Source of the DNA: Oceanospirillum linum
GTDB lineage: Bacteria; Pseudomonadota; Gammaproteobacteria; Pseudomonadales; Halomonadaceae
Direction: 5' to 3'
DNA: 64,000 nt
NCBI RefSeq assembly: GCF_001995095.2
Contig: NZ_MTSD02000001.1
Location: forward strand, 186,001-250,000
Position 1 is the first letter of the stretch. Each line of letters starts with the position of its first letter. Below are positions 46,194 through 56,410 of the stretch, piece after piece. Under the pieces are notes generated by a model. It made no database searches. It saw nothing but the letters and a program-made list of their open reading frames with translations, and was not told the origin of the DNA. The position numbers were made by a program, and so were the translations under genes.

Positions 46194-47522
46194 TTATCGG
46201 TATAAAAGTTCCGGCAGAAACAGAGCGATCTGAGCAATAAAAGTGATCAGCACCAGGCGAACAATATCCGCCATCCAGAACGGTGTTACCCCTTTAAAGA
46301 TAGTGCCCGGTTTCACATCCCGGAGCACCGCACTGAGCACGAAGACATTCATCCCCACCGGCGGCGTAATCAGACTGATCTCCGTCACCACCACAACCAC
46401 GATACCGAACCAGACCAGATCAAAGCCCAGGCTCTGAACCAGCGGATAGAAAATCGGCACCGTCAGCAGCATCATAGAAAGACTTTCAAACACCATACCC
46501 AGCACAATGTAGATCGCCAGAATAACCAGAATAACCCCCATCGGGCTAATATCCAGCGACGTCACAAAATCCAGCAGAGCATCCGGCAAACCGGCACGAT
46601 TAATAAAGTCAGAAAAAACCAGCGCACCGATCAGAACACCAAACAGCATCGCTGTGGTTCGACCGGTATCTGTCATCGCATGGAACAAAGAATCCAGGGT
46701 CAGAGAGCGACGGGCCAGCGCGATAACAAACGCACCACCTGCACCGATACCTGCAGCCTCCGTCGGCGTGAAGACACCCAGGTAGATACCACCCATTACG
46801 ATGGTAAAAAGCACCAGCACGCCCCAAACGCCTTTCAGTGCAGCGAAACGCTCACTCCAGCTCATCTTCTCACCCGGAGGACCCGCCTCAGGGTTACGCC
46901 ATACGGTGTAACGCACAGCCGCCAGATAAAGAATGATCCCCAGAAGCCCCGGAATAAAACCCGCAGCGAACAGCTCACGGATACTGGACTCTGTCAGCAG
47001 GCCATAAATCACCAGAATAACACTGGGCGGAATCAGAATACCCAGGGTGCCACCGGCGGCAATAGATGCCGTGGCCAGAGAATCAGAATAGCCAAACTTA
47101 CGCATAGGTGGCATCGCCACCTTCGCCATGGTGGCTGAGGTTGCCAGAGACGAACCACAGATGGCAGAGAAGCCACCACAAGCCACAACGGTAGCCATTG
47201 ACAGACCACCTTTACGGTGTCCGAGAAAGGCGTAGGAAGCCTGATACAGCTCCTGAGACAATCCTGACTTGGTTACCAGGTTGCCCATTAAGATAAATAA
47301 AGGGATAACCGACAGACCATATTCCTGTGCTGTATCGATGACACGGTTCGCGGCCATAGATAAGGCACCGGTCCAGCGGAAATCAAATAAGTTGTCAAAG
47401 CCCAGCCCCTGCAGGTAGGCGAAGCCGAAGAATCCTACGAAGCCCATCGCAAACGCGATAGGGATTCGCACGATCACGATCAGTGCCAGCAGAATAGCAA
47501 AGCCGATAAGTGCTACAGTCAT
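46194..47522 (-). CDS. dctM: TRAP transporter large permease, DctM
   Basis: 442 aa with about twelve membrane helices. FVGFFGFAYLQGL, MATVVACGGFSAICGSSLATSATM without the last residue, GTLGILIPPSVILVIYG and LITPPVGMNVFVLSAV are the conserved DctM blocks. It is the substrate-translocating, sodium-coupled part of a tripartite transporter. The substrate may be an aromatic acid because hpaF/hpaE lie next, but this is an inference. Confidence 0.92.
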   Translation of the reverse strand: MTVALIGFAILLALIVIVRIPIAFAMGFVGFFGFAYLQGLGFDNLFDFRWTGALSMAANRVIDTAQEYGLSVIPLFILMGNLVTKSGLSQELYQASYAFLGHRKGGLSMATVVACGGFSAICGSSLATSATMAKVAMPPMRKFGYSDSLATASIAAGGTLGILIPPSVILVIYGLLTESSIRELFAAGFIPGLLGIILYLAAVRYTVWRNPEAGPPGEKMSWSERFAALKGVWGVLVLFTIVMGGIYLGVFTPTEAAGIGAGGAFVIALARRSLTLDSLFHAMTDTGRTTAMLFGVLIGALVFSDFINRAGLPDALLDFVTSLDISPMGVILVILAIYIVLGMVFESLSMMLLTVPIFYPLVQSLGFDLVWFGIVVVVVTEISLITPPVGMNVFVLSAVLRDVKPGTIFKGVTPFWMADIVRLVLITFIAQIALFLPELLYR

Positions 47523-47642
47523 AAACTTGATCCGGAAATAACGCAGATGACAAACTCAGCCCAACCCGCTACAGATTCAGGCTAAGCCTTTTTCTGCACC
47601 AGACGATGGAGCGTTAACTCTCAGCTGAGCACGGGTTTCGAT

Positions 47643-48167
47643 TTAGTCGCGGGTTTCGAGAATGATCCGATACACGCCATAGGTAATCATCAGCGCTGCG
47701 GTGGCATAACTCATAACCGCAATATACTGCACGATATACCCCACAGGGATCTCAAGATATTCCGTAACGACCCCCCGACGCATAGATCGTTCGCCCAGGT
47801 AGAACATACGCTCTGCCAGGAAGTAAAGCCCGCCGGACATCAGCAGTGCAGAGAGCAAGCCCAGCACACGCATCAGCTTATGACTGATGAAACTGTCCAG
47901 AAGATCAACAACAACATGGCCACCGCGCCAGGTAACTATCGGCATTTGGGCAAAAACAATCACCGCCAAGCCGATCTCTGTAAGCTCTACGGCACCATCC
48001 ACTGCATTATCGAAAAAATATCGGCCGATCACATCCATGCAAGTCAGAGCCATTAAAGCAAACAGAACCACCGCCGCACAGGCCTCAAGAAAAAAGGCCA
48101 GCCAGATAACCGGCCCTTTTTCCTCGTAGTGTTCTGCCACCCACTTAGGAAGCGTTGCGAGAGACAT
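47643..48167 (-). CDS. dctQ: TRAP transporter small permease, DctQ
   Basis: 174 aa, four membrane helices. MDVIGRYFFDNAVDGAVELTEIG and QMPIVTWRGGHVVVDLLD are typical of DctQ. Encoded between DctP and DctM, 120 bases before dctM. Confidence 0.88.
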   Translation of the reverse strand: MSLATLPKWVAEHYEEKGPVIWLAFFLEACAAVVLFALMALTCMDVIGRYFFDNAVDGAVELTEIGLAVIVFAQMPIVTWRGGHVVVDLLDSFISHKLMRVLGLLSALLMSGGLYFLAERMFYLGERSMRRGVVTEYLEIPVGYIVQYIAVMSYATAALMITYGVYRIILETRD

Positions 48168-48179
48168 ACACTACTCCAC

Positions 48180-49235
48180 TCAGTTACCGTTTTTCATATT
48201 AGCTTCGTAATCACGGGCAATTTTGCGCATCTCTTGCAGCGCCGCTTTCGCGTCTACGTCACGATCTTCAACAGAGTCGATCCAAACCTGATCCATACCT
48301 TTGGTCAGGGTTACGAACTCTTTGTACATCGCATCATTTTTAGAGATACGTTTTACATTTACACCGGCTTCCTGAGCCGCTTTGTAACCATCCAGATCGG
48401 CACCATCCCATGCACTACCAGCCAGGGCTGACAAGCGCAAACCGGATACACGGCGGATCGCCTGACGGTCTTTCTCAGACAGATCTTCCATAAACTCAGG
48501 ATTAATAAACATAGAGAAGCTACCCAGGTACATACCACCCGGCAGTACGGTCACATAATCAGTAACCTCACTCAGACGCAGGGATTTCTGCTCACCCATA
48601 GGAATGAACACACCGTCAATAACGCCCTGTTGCAGCATCTCATAGACCTTAGTCGCCGGTGCACCAACCGGAGTCACATGCATGCGCTCAGCAAGAACCC
48701 CCTGCACACCACCGCCAACGCGAATTTTCTTACCCTTAAGGTCCGCCAGAGCGTTAATCGGCTCCTTGGAGTGGATCAGACCCGGCCCATGGGTAAACAT
48801 ACCCAGAACTTCCAGACCTTCAAACTCACCGGCTTGCTTAAAGTACTTATCGTACACTTTCCAAAGCGCAACAGATGCAGCCTCTGCACCAACACCCAGA
48901 CCAGGCTGTTCAACCGCTTGTGGTAGTTTAAAGCGACCCGGCACATAACCGTGATAGCTGAAAGAAGCGTCGATCACACCATCTTCAACCAGATTGAACA
49001 TCGTTTTAGGATGACCTAAACCCTGTTCAATTTTAATTTTCACACGACCTTCTGTCGCTTCTTCAACCCATTTAGCCCAGGTAGGCCAAACAACTGAGTT
49101 CTGAGCCGCCGTTGGTGGCAGCCAGGTGCCCACACGCAGAATGGTTTCAGAAAAAGCCGAATTAGAAGCCAGTACGGAAGCACTCAGGGTCAGACCCACC
49201 AGTGCTTGTTTAAACGTTTTCTTCATTATTGTCAT
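48180..49235 (-). CDS. dctP: TRAP transporter periplasmic binding protein, DctP
   Basis: 351 aa with a Sec signal (KKTFKQALVGLTLSASVLASNSAFSE cut in front of TILRV). GTWLPPTAAQNSVVWPTWAKW and LADLKGKKIRVGGGVQG, with the ligand-binding Arg of DctP proteins in the latter. AGGAG lies nine bases before the first ATG; a second ATG three codons later is possible. First gene of dctPQM-usp. Confidence 0.9.
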   Translation of the reverse strand: MTIMKKTFKQALVGLTLSASVLASNSAFSETILRVGTWLPPTAAQNSVVWPTWAKWVEEATEGRVKIKIEQGLGHPKTMFNLVEDGVIDASFSYHGYVPGRFKLPQAVEQPGLGVGAEAASVALWKVYDKYFKQAGEFEGLEVLGMFTHGPGLIHSKEPINALADLKGKKIRVGGGVQGVLAERMHVTPVGAPATKVYEMLQQGVIDGVFIPMGEQKSLRLSEVTDYVTVLPGGMYLGSFSMFINPEFMEDLSEKDRQAIRRVSGLRLSALAGSAWDGADLDGYKAAQEAGVNVKRISKNDAMYKEFVTLTKGMDQVWIDSVEDRDVDAKAALQEMRKIARDYEANMKNGN

Positions 49236-49664
49236 TGTTGTTGTCTCCTGCTTAGGTTTTGCCCTATAACCGGCCGTGCAGTAGGGTCAAGCTGGTTATA
49301 GTTCACACGCTTTATCGTTGTTAGTGTTTTTTATTCTCAGTCAGCCATTACAGATCTTTGCCTGCTCCGGCAGGTTTTAAATCACTTTAAAACCCTGACA
49401 AAAAGATTCTGTATCAAATTCAATGCCTGTACCACTTTCCCCTGCAGGATAAAGAGCCATACCAGCGCTACTTATCCCCATCAATAACTCAGGTCAAAGC
49501 TGCCAAGCTTAAAATCTGACGCAGATCAGATTTCCAAGATACAGCATTATTTACGATACCAAAAGAGAATCCTAAATAAAATTTATGTATCTGTTTAACC
49601 TCAAAAACCGAGTATAAACTCTATTTAATACCAGAGATCCGGGGCAGTTAATCGCCACCAACGC
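49236..49664. other. intergenic region with a 22-bp dyad
   Basis: 429 bases containing the dctP promoter and the end of hpaEF. A perfect dyad AAATCTGA-N6-TCAGATTT lies at 49512-49533. It may be a regulator operator for the TRAP operon or a weak terminator of hpaEF. Confidence 0.5.
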
Positions 49665-50051
49665 CTATTTGGCAGCAAACAGCGGGTGGATATTGTTCTT
49701 GTTAAACTTAAGAACAGGGTCCAGCTCTGTCATCTCAAAGGAGATCTGACAGTAGCCGTTATCGGTAACAGGGGTCATCCAGTTACAGAGAATCTCAAAC
49801 ACCCTTTCTGCAACTTCCTGTTTAAGTGCCATATCCCGCCCATGACCGATTTTCAGACTAAGATTGAGAAAAGCAAAGTCTTCCCGGCCATCCGCTACCC
49901 GATAGTCATAACAACGAATCGCACGGCTACGGACGCCACCAATCGGGAAGGCTCCGGTTGAAACCACATACTCATGCAGCGCTTTAAACAGCGGCTGAAA
50001 ATCCAACTGCTCATGCAGATTGTCAGAATACTCCACAACAAAATGCGGCAT
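49665..50051 (-). CDS. hpaF: 5-carboxymethyl-2-hydroxymuconate delta-isomerase
   Basis: 128 aa with N-terminal Pro after Met (MPHFVVEYS), the catalytic proline of the tautomerase/CHMI fold. VRSRAIRCYDYRVADG and FAFLNLSLKIGHGRD are typical of HpaF/HpcD. It isomerises the product of HpaE in the homoprotocatechuate pathway. It follows hpaE by 91 bases. Confidence 0.92.
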   Translation of the reverse strand: MPHFVVEYSDNLHEQLDFQPLFKALHEYVVSTGAFPIGGVRSRAIRCYDYRVADGREDFAFLNLSLKIGHGRDMALKQEVAERVFEILCNWMTPVTDNGYCQISFEMTELDPVLKFNKNNIHPLFAAK

Positions 50052-50142
50052 AGATCACCTCAATATCAGCTTCAGATTCAACCGAAGCGCCCGTTACAGA
50101 CAGAGAGCACACCTGGTGCACCCTGCCTACCGGATAAAAAAA

Positions 50143-51606
50143 TTACACACCCCATTTAGGAATATGGTGTGACCCCATACTGATACAGACATTCTTTGGC
50201 TCACAGAAAACTTCGAAACTGTAATCGCCACCTTCACGGCCTGTACCTGATCCTTTAACACCGCCAAACGGAGTCCGCAGATCCCGCACGTTCTGGCTGT
50301 TCACAAACATCATGCCCGCTTCAATGCGGTTGGCGATGCGATGCACCTTACCCACATCCTGAGTCCACAGGTAAGACGCCAGACCATAGTCATTGTCGTT
50401 CGCCATGCGAACCACATCTTCTTCATCTTTAAACGGAATAATCACCGCCACAGGACCAAAGATCTCCTCACGGGCGATGCGCATATCGTTGGTGACATCA
50501 CGGAAAGCGGTCGGACGAACAAAGTGCCCCCCTTTCAGATGATCCGGCAGCTCATCAACCGGCTTCTCAGGACCACCGGCGATCAGGGTTGCACCCTCTT
50601 CGATGCCGGTTTTGATATAACCGGTTACCTTATCCCAATGGGCCTGACTGATCAGAGAACCAACCTTGGTGTCCATCTCAGTCGGATCACCCACCTTAAT
50701 CTTGTTAGCACGAGCGGCGAACGCTTCGCAGAACTTGTCGTAGATACCTTCCTGCACAAACAGACGGGAACCGGCAGTACAACGCTCACCGTTGATAGAG
50801 AAGATACCGAATACTGCAGCATCCAGAGCGCGCTCGTAGTCGCAGTCATCAAAGATGATCACCGGAGACTTACCACCCAGTTCCATGGAGAACTTCTTCA
50901 GGCCTGCGTTCGCGATGATATGCTTACCGGTTGACGTTCCGCCGGTGAAAGAGATCGCATTCACGTTAGGGTCGGTAATCAGTGCGTTACCGGTAGTGCC
51001 ACCAAAACCATGAACGATGTTAAATACGCCAGCCGGAATACCCGCCTCCAACGCCAGATGACCCAGGAAGTCGGTCGACAGCGGAGACAGCTCAGACTGT
51101 TTCATCACCGCCGTGTTACCCAGCGCCAGCGCCGGTGCTGTTTTCCAGGTGCCGGTCATAAAAGGTACATTCCATGGGGAGATCAGAGCACAGACACCGG
51201 TTGGCTGATACAGGGTGTAGTTCAGCATCTGGTCATCCATCGGATAGGTGTGACCGTTCATCTGGCGGGATTTTTCAGCGAAGAAGTAGAAGTTATTGGA
51301 AGAACGTGGAATCAGAGCATTCTGAGTCTGATAGATCGGCAGCCCCGTATCCGCTGTTTCCAGCTGAGCAATCTTCTCAACATTCTCACCGATCAGGTCA
51401 CCCAGTTTTTCGATAATTTTAGAACGCTTGGCAATCGGCATATTCGCCCAGGCAGGGAATGCATCTTTTGCCGCCTGAGTTGCTGCCGCAACCTGCTCAG
51501 GGGTTGCGTGAGCGACTTCAGCCAGAACCTCTCCGGTCGCTGGATTTACGGTTTCAAAGGTTTCAGGGCTTTCTACCCACTTGCCGTTAATCAGGTTCTT
51601 AATCAT
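50143..51606 (-). CDS. hpaE: 5-carboxymethyl-2-hydroxymuconate semialdehyde dehydrogenase
   Basis: 487 aa from the ATG at 51606 (GGACGGAACAG upstream). NAD site FTGGTSTGKHI, catalytic Glu in MELGGKSP and catalytic Cys in GERCTAGSRLFVQ match the HpaE/HpcC branch of aldehyde dehydrogenases. It oxidises the ring-cleavage semialdehyde made by HpaD to a dicarboxylate. Divergent from hpaG1 across an HpaR operator region. Confidence 0.92.
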   Translation of the reverse strand: MIKNLINGKWVESPETFETVNPATGEVLAEVAHATPEQVAAATQAAKDAFPAWANMPIAKRSKIIEKLGDLIGENVEKIAQLETADTGLPIYQTQNALIPRSSNNFYFFAEKSRQMNGHTYPMDDQMLNYTLYQPTGVCALISPWNVPFMTGTWKTAPALALGNTAVMKQSELSPLSTDFLGHLALEAGIPAGVFNIVHGFGGTTGNALITDPNVNAISFTGGTSTGKHIIANAGLKKFSMELGGKSPVIIFDDCDYERALDAAVFGIFSINGERCTAGSRLFVQEGIYDKFCEAFAARANKIKVGDPTEMDTKVGSLISQAHWDKVTGYIKTGIEEGATLIAGGPEKPVDELPDHLKGGHFVRPTAFRDVTNDMRIAREEIFGPVAVIIPFKDEEDVVRMANDNDYGLASYLWTQDVGKVHRIANRIEAGMMFVNSQNVRDLRTPFGGVKGSGTGREGGDYSFEVFCEPKNVCISMGSHHIPKWGV

Positions 51607-51715
51607 TGTTCTGTTCCGTCCTACCATATGCACTAAAGCCCTGCGGGGCTTTAACTGAAATTTGAGCCTGCTGTCTTTCTCCGAAGTTCAGATCCAACCT
51701 CCGAGCAACAACAAC

Positions 51716-51748
51716 TTAACATATTAACCAATTTATTTAACATATTAA
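51716..51748. promoter_or_regulatory. two HpaR-type operators upstream of hpaE
   Basis: TTAACATATTAA occurs at 51716-51727 and 51737-51748, centres 21 bases apart, i.e. on the same face of the helix. The same 12-mer recurs at 51890 and 58177, and as its complement at 57288. It fits a MarR-type (HpaR) dyad. Confidence 0.75.
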
Positions 51749-51889
51749 CAATTGTCAACTGAGAAGTTGCCTATGAAACTAAAATCTGTCTGCTAACTTT
51801 AGTCTAATCTCAGGGAAAAATGACAAAAACAGCCTGAAAGCCCTACCTGGCCTGAATGATGAAAGAGTCCTGCAAAACCTGCAATTTAA

Positions 51890-51901
51890 TTAACATATTA
51901 A
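51890..51901. promoter_or_regulatory. HpaR-type operator upstream of hpaG1
   Basis: A further exact TTAACATATTAA about 120 bases before the hpaG1 start. Confidence 0.7.
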
Positions 51902-52019
51902 GTTATTGACAATTCCGCCCTTAATAGCAAAACTAGTTAACATAGAAAGTAATCAACCTAGACATGTACAACTCATCAGAACATTCCAACAAGAATCCAA
52001 AAAATCTGGAGATTTCGCC

Positions 52020-52787
52020 ATGAGGCACAGCCGAATCCTGAAGGATGGCGTAGCAACTGAGCTGGCTATCGACCCAAATCAAAAGCAGGACATGACGTCA
52101 CAGCAATGGCTGCCTGCAACCACAGGCACCGTGTTTGGCATCGCGCTGAACGACAAAGAGCTTTGCGCCAGCATGGAGCAGGCTTTTAACGAAAAGCCCC
52201 ACGTAAATCCGCCGAAAACTCCGGTACTGCATATTAAGACAGCCAACACCCATATCGGTTATGGCGCGGCGATCCCGGCACCTGCAGATGGCACCACTAT
52301 TTATGCAGGCCCATCTCTGGGTATCGTCATCGGCAAACAGGCTACCCGCGTTTCTGAAGAGAACGCCATGGATTACGTTGCCGGTTACACCATCGTCAAC
52401 GAAGTGTCTCTGGCAGAAGGTTCTTTCTACCGCCCGGCAGTTAAAGCCAAATGCCGTGATGGTTTCTGCCCCATCGGCCCATGGGTTGTCAATAAAGAAG
52501 ATATTTCCGACCCTGAGAAACTGGGTATCAACACCTTTATTAATGATGAGCTGGTTCACAGCACCAGCACCGACCAGCTGGTTCACGGTCTGGCTAAAAT
52601 CGTCAGCTACCTGAGCAGCTTTATGACGCTGCAGGAAGGCGATCTGATTATCGCCGGTACGCCACTGCGTACAGAGAAGCTGGCACTGAAAGCCGGTGAT
52701 ACCGTTGCCATCGAGATCGATTCTATCGGCCGTCTGGAAAACAGCGTTGTTATTGAGTCGAACATCAACGAAGCAGAGCTGGGTTAA
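52020..52787 (+). CDS. hpaG1: HpaG N-terminal-type subunit (oxo-hepta-ene-dioate isomerase/decarboxylase)
   Basis: 255 aa from the ATG at 52020 (GGAG nine bases upstream); the longer frame from 51906 is unsupported. Fumarylacetoacetate-hydrolase fold: SLGIVIGKQATRVSEENAMDYV, VKAKCRDGFCPIGPW and DLIIAGTPL. In E. coli HpaG is one bifunctional protein of two such halves; here they are two genes. It decarboxylates/isomerises 5-oxopent-3-ene-1,2,5-tricarboxylate. Confidence 0.88.
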   Translation: MRHSRILKDGVATELAIDPNQKQDMTSQQWLPATTGTVFGIALNDKELCASMEQAFNEKPHVNPPKTPVLHIKTANTHIGYGAAIPAPADGTTIYAGPSLGIVIGKQATRVSEENAMDYVAGYTIVNEVSLAEGSFYRPAVKAKCRDGFCPIGPWVVNKEDISDPEKLGINTFINDELVHSTSTDQLVHGLAKIVSYLSSFMTLQEGDLIIAGTPLRTEKLALKAGDTVAIEIDSIGRLENSVVIESNINEAELG

Positions 52788-52799
52788 GGGGAGTTCATC

Positions 52800-53564
52800 A
52801 TGAAACGCGCACGTATTCTTTTAAACGGTGAACTGACCAAGGTTACCGTTAACGACAATCTGGATGCTGTTCTGGCCGACGGCACCGTTATTGCTCAGGC
52901 CGATGCTGACTGGCAGCCACCTTGCGATGGCAAGATCTTCGTTCTGGCGATCAACTATGCCGATCACGCCGCCGAGCTGTCCTTCAAGGCACCGGATGAG
53001 CCACTGGTGTTCCTGAAAGCGCCAAACACCCTGTTAGGTCACAACAAAAACACCTATCGCCCGGACAACGTAGACTACATGCACTACGAATGTGAGCTGG
53101 TCGCCATCATCGGTAAAACCGCGAAAAACGTTTCCCGTGAAAACGCGATGGATTACATCGGCGGCTACACCGTCGGTAACGACTACGCGATCCGGGATTA
53201 CCTGGAAAACTACTACCGCCCTAACCTGCGGGTTAAAAGCCGTGATACCTGTACTCCGGTTGGCCCTTATATCGTTGACGCAAATGACGTTGCTGATCCC
53301 CACAACCTGACTCTGCGCACCTATATCAACGGTGAACTGAAACAGGAAGGCTCCACTAAGGATCTGGTGTTCAACATTCCTTATCTGGTGGAATACCTGA
53401 GCAACATCATGACCCTGGAGCCCGGCGATATGATCTTCACCGGTACACCTGAAGGTCTGGCGGATGTGAAGCCCGGTGACGAGATCGTCACCGAAGTTGA
53501 AGGTGTTGGTCGACTGGTGAATCACATCATCAGCGAAAGCGACTACCTGAAAACCCTGGGCTAA
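52800..53564 (+). CDS. hpaG2: HpaG C-terminal-type subunit (isomerase/decarboxylase)
   Basis: 254 aa. FAH fold: FVLAINYADHAAEL, PLVFLKAPNTLLG, YECELVAIIGKTAKNVSRENAMDYIGGY in two parts, RVKSRDTCTPVGPY and GDMIFTGTPEGL, with the metal-binding Glu/Asp residues. Twelve bases after hpaG1 (GGGGAG site), so translationally close. Partner of HpaG1. Confidence 0.9.
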   Translation: MKRARILLNGELTKVTVNDNLDAVLADGTVIAQADADWQPPCDGKIFVLAINYADHAAELSFKAPDEPLVFLKAPNTLLGHNKNTYRPDNVDYMHYECELVAIIGKTAKNVSRENAMDYIGGYTVGNDYAIRDYLENYYRPNLRVKSRDTCTPVGPYIVDANDVADPHNLTLRTYINGELKQEGSTKDLVFNIPYLVEYLSNIMTLEPGDMIFTGTPEGLADVKPGDEIVTEVEGVGRLVNHIISESDYLKTLG

Positions 53565-53670
53565 AAAAGCCTCACCGTTAAAGAACCATACTGACACTAA
53601 CAATAAGAATAAAAACCGCTGGCTACATCTGTAACAGGAACAGCCAGCGGTCAGCACAAGGATTATCACG

Positions 53671-54474
53671 ATGCTTTCCGAAGAGATTATTAAAGATTGC
53701 GCCGCCCAGCTGCATCAGGCGGAAAAAGACCGCAAACAGATCCGCCAGATCTCCCTGCAACACCCGGAGATCACCATTCCCGATGCCTATAAAATTCAGA
53801 GTGAATGGCTGAAACTGAAACTGGCAGAAGGTCGTAAAGTGATCGGTCACAAGATCGGTCTGACCTCCCGCGCCATGCAGATGTCCTCCCAGATCGACGA
53901 GCCGGATTACGGCACCCTGCTGGACGACATGTTGTTTGAAGATGCCGGTGATATCCCCACCGACCGCTTTATCGTCCCCCGTATCGAAGTGGAACTGGCG
54001 TTTATCCTGAAAGCGCCCCTGTCCGGCCCGAACTGCACGATTTTTGATGTTTATAACGCCACCGACTACGTGATTCCGGCACTGGAACTGATCGATGCCC
54101 GTTCTCAGTCCATCGACCCGGAATCCGGTCGTCCGCGCAAAGTGTTCGACACCATCGCCGATAACGCCGCCAACGGTGGCATTATTATGGGTGGTCGTCC
54201 GATCAAACCCTCTGAGATGGATCTGCGCTGGGTATCCGCCATGATGTATCGCAACGGTGTCATCGAAGAAACCGGCGTTGCTGCGGGCGTACTGAACCAC
54301 CCGGCAAACGGCGTTGCCTGGCTGGCAAACCGCCTGCACCCTTACGGCATCACACTGGAACCGGGGCAGATCATTCTGGGTGGCTCTTTCACTCGTCCGG
54401 TTGCTGCCCGCAAAGGTGATACCTTCCAGGTGGATTACGGTCCACTGGGAAGCATCAGCTGCTTCTTTAAATAG
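53671..54474 (+). CDS. hpaH: 2-oxo-hept-4-ene-1,7-dioate hydratase
   Basis: 267 aa of the MhpD/HpaH hydratase family: [23 protein letters not shown] without the end, [21 protein letters not shown], and [17 protein letters not shown]. It adds water to give 2,4-dihydroxy-hept-2-ene-dioate, the HpaI substrate. AAGGATTA precedes the ATG. Confidence 0.93.
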   Translation: MLSEEIIKDCAAQLHQAEKDRKQIRQISLQHPEITIPDAYKIQSEWLKLKLAEGRKVIGHKIGLTSRAMQMSSQIDEPDYGTLLDDMLFEDAGDIPTDRFIVPRIEVELAFILKAPLSGPNCTIFDVYNATDYVIPALELIDARSQSIDPESGRPRKVFDTIADNAANGGIIMGGRPIKPSEMDLRWVSAMMYRNGVIEETGVAAGVLNHPANGVAWLANRLHPYGITLEPGQIILGGSFTRPVAARKGDTFQVDYGPLGSISCFFK

Positions 54475-54500
54475 AAGTAATCAGAGAAATGCCAAATACA

Positions 54501-54546
54501 GGTAGTTAGAGAGGCGTCGGATGGCGCTTCGCTTATCCAACCTACC
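54501..54546. repeat. REP-like palindromic element 2
   Basis: GTCGGATGGCGCTTCGCTTATCC-like core with outer GGTAG/CTACC arms. Resembles the copy at 29115 and enterobacterial REP. It lies inside the hpa operon between hpaH and hpaI, where it could trim or stabilise the transcript. Confidence 0.6.
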
Positions 54547-54614
54547 GATTTTCAGAACGACCCCGACAGCGATGCCTGTCGTCATAGCCGGTCGATCCGC
54601 TTCAGGAGAACGCA

Positions 54615-55424
54615 ATGCCCGCGCCAACGAATACCTTTAAACAAGCCCTGAAACAGGGTGATACCGCTCAGATCGGCCTGTGGCTGGGTCTGGCCAACAG
54701 CTATACTGCGGAACTGCTGGCCGGTGCCGGGTTCGACTGGCTGCTGATCGATGCCGAACACGCGCCGAATGATCTGCAAACCATTCTGGGTCAGCTGCAG
54801 GCGATTGCCCCTTATCCCTCTCATCCGATTGTTCGTCCGCCATGGCCGGATGCCGTGCGCATCAAACAGATTCTGGACTTAGGGGCACAGACTATTCTCG
54901 CGCCTATGGTGGAAACCGGTGAACAGGCGGCAGAAGTCGTGTCTGCCACCCGTTATCCGCCCCAGGGCATTCGGGGTGTCGGTAGCGCACTGGCTCGCGC
55001 ATCCGGCTTTAACCGTATGCCTCAGTATCTGCAGACCGCTAACGATGAGATCTGCGTACTGATTCAGATCGAGACCCCGAAAGGCGTTGAAAATCTGGAT
55101 GACATTCTGGCAACAGAAGGTGTCGATGGCGTCTTTATCGGCCCATCCGACCTGAGCGCCTCCATGGGCTATATTGGTAATCCAGGTCACCCGGAAGTAC
55201 AGAAAGTGATCGAAGAGAGCATCGCCAAGATCGTCGCCGCCGGTAAAGCACCGGGTATTCTGATCGCCGATCAGGCTCTGGCACAGCGCTATATTGAGCT
55301 GGGTGCACTGTTCGTTGGCGTTGGCACCGATACCGGGCTGCTGATGAAGTCATCCAATGATCTGGCAGCTAAATTTAAAAGCGGAATTGAAGCACCAAAA
55401 GCTGAAAAGGGCTCAGTTTACTGA
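54615..55424 (+). CDS. hpaI: 4-hydroxy-2-oxoheptanedioate aldolase
   Basis: 269 aa class II, HpcH/HpaI family. [11 protein letters not shown] holds the catalytic histidine, [22 protein letters not shown]-like [17 protein letters not shown] and [12 protein letters not shown] with the metal-binding Asp. Produces pyruvate and succinate semialdehyde; the latter is probably oxidised by the dehydrogenase at 58889. AGGAGAA precedes the ATG. Confidence 0.94.
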   Translation: MPAPTNTFKQALKQGDTAQIGLWLGLANSYTAELLAGAGFDWLLIDAEHAPNDLQTILGQLQAIAPYPSHPIVRPPWPDAVRIKQILDLGAQTILAPMVETGEQAAEVVSATRYPPQGIRGVGSALARASGFNRMPQYLQTANDEICVLIQIETPKGVENLDDILATEGVDGVFIGPSDLSASMGYIGNPGHPEVQKVIEESIAKIVAAGKAPGILIADQALAQRYIELGALFVGVGTDTGLLMKSSNDLAAKFKSGIEAPKAEKGSVY

Positions 55425-55460
55425 TTCTTTTCTGCGTACCTTAATCAGAGCAGATACGCC

Positions 55461-56378
55461 ATGCCGGTAAACCATAACGATGAGTGGATTCCCAACATTG
55501 TCATCGGACAGGATTATGACCAGCACTTTGCGGATGCCTCCATTCACTTTGATGTGCTGGGGCGCATGGCGGATTTCTTTGGTCGTGATATGCCGGTGCA
55601 CCTGCATGCTCAGTTTCTGCAGATCCACTTTATTCATGGCGGCAAAAGCCACTTCTATATCGACGAAGCGGTTTATAACTGCGAAGGGGCCTCTGTTTTT
55701 CTGACCCCACCGGCTATCCCCCACTCCTTTATGACCCAGAAGGGGATTACCGGTTACGTGCTGACCGTGCATCAGTCGATGATCTGGTATCTGCTCAGTG
55801 ACAGTCAGAACAAGCAGCTGGACAGCGAGCGTATCCGCCCTATCTGTATCGAAAAACGCAAGCTGAATGATCAGCAGCTGACCCTCTGGCATCGGTTAGA
55901 ACACAGTTTTGAAGCTCTGCAGGATGAGTGGCAGGGCGCGCATAGCGACAAAAACTTTGCCCTTGAGAGCATCGTACGCCTGCTGCTGTTACAGATCATG
56001 CGTCTGGCTCCGGAAAACAGCGAAACCCAGATGGTCGCCAGCGAAGAGCTGCGCCTGTTCCGCCGTTTTTCCGAACTGCTGGAGCAACAGTTTCGCAACC
56101 GTTGGTCCCTCAGCCAATACTGCTCCACCATAGGCGTCTCTGAAAGCCGCCTGAATCATATCTGTCAACGGGTCGCCAACTGCCCCCCGAAAAAGCTGAT
56201 CCATGAACGCGTGCTACAGGAGAGTAAGCGCATGCTGCGCTACTCCAACCTCAGTATTAACGATATCGGTTTTGAACTGGGCTTTACCGATCCGTCGTAC
56301 TTCTCCCGTTTCTTCCGTAAGCAAACCGGCCTGACCCCGAAAGACTTCAGGTTACAGAGCGAGTCAAAGTACCCTTAG
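55461..56378 (+). CDS. hpaA: AraC-family activator, HpaA-like
   Basis: 305 aa. N-terminal cupin sensor (HLHAQFLQIHFIHGG, FLTPPAIPHSF) and C-terminal AraC double helix-turn-helix (about 205-300, LNHICQRVANCPPKK, INDIGFELGFTDPSYFSRFF). HpaA activates the 4-hydroxyphenylacetate hydroxylase genes in E. coli with 4-HPA as effector. No hpaBC is in this window, so its targets here are unknown. It follows hpaI by 36 bases. Confidence 0.85.
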   Translation: MPVNHNDEWIPNIVIGQDYDQHFADASIHFDVLGRMADFFGRDMPVHLHAQFLQIHFIHGGKSHFYIDEAVYNCEGASVFLTPPAIPHSFMTQKGITGYVLTVHQSMIWYLLSDSQNKQLDSERIRPICIEKRKLNDQQLTLWHRLEHSFEALQDEWQGAHSDKNFALESIVRLLLLQIMRLAPENSETQMVASEELRLFRRFSELLEQQFRNRWSLSQYCSTIGVSESRLNHICQRVANCPPKKLIHERVLQESKRMLRYSNLSINDIGFELGFTDPSYFSRFFRKQTGLTPKDFRLQSESKYP

Positions 56379-56410
56379 ACTGCTATACTTAAACGAGTTA
56401 TGGGAGATAT

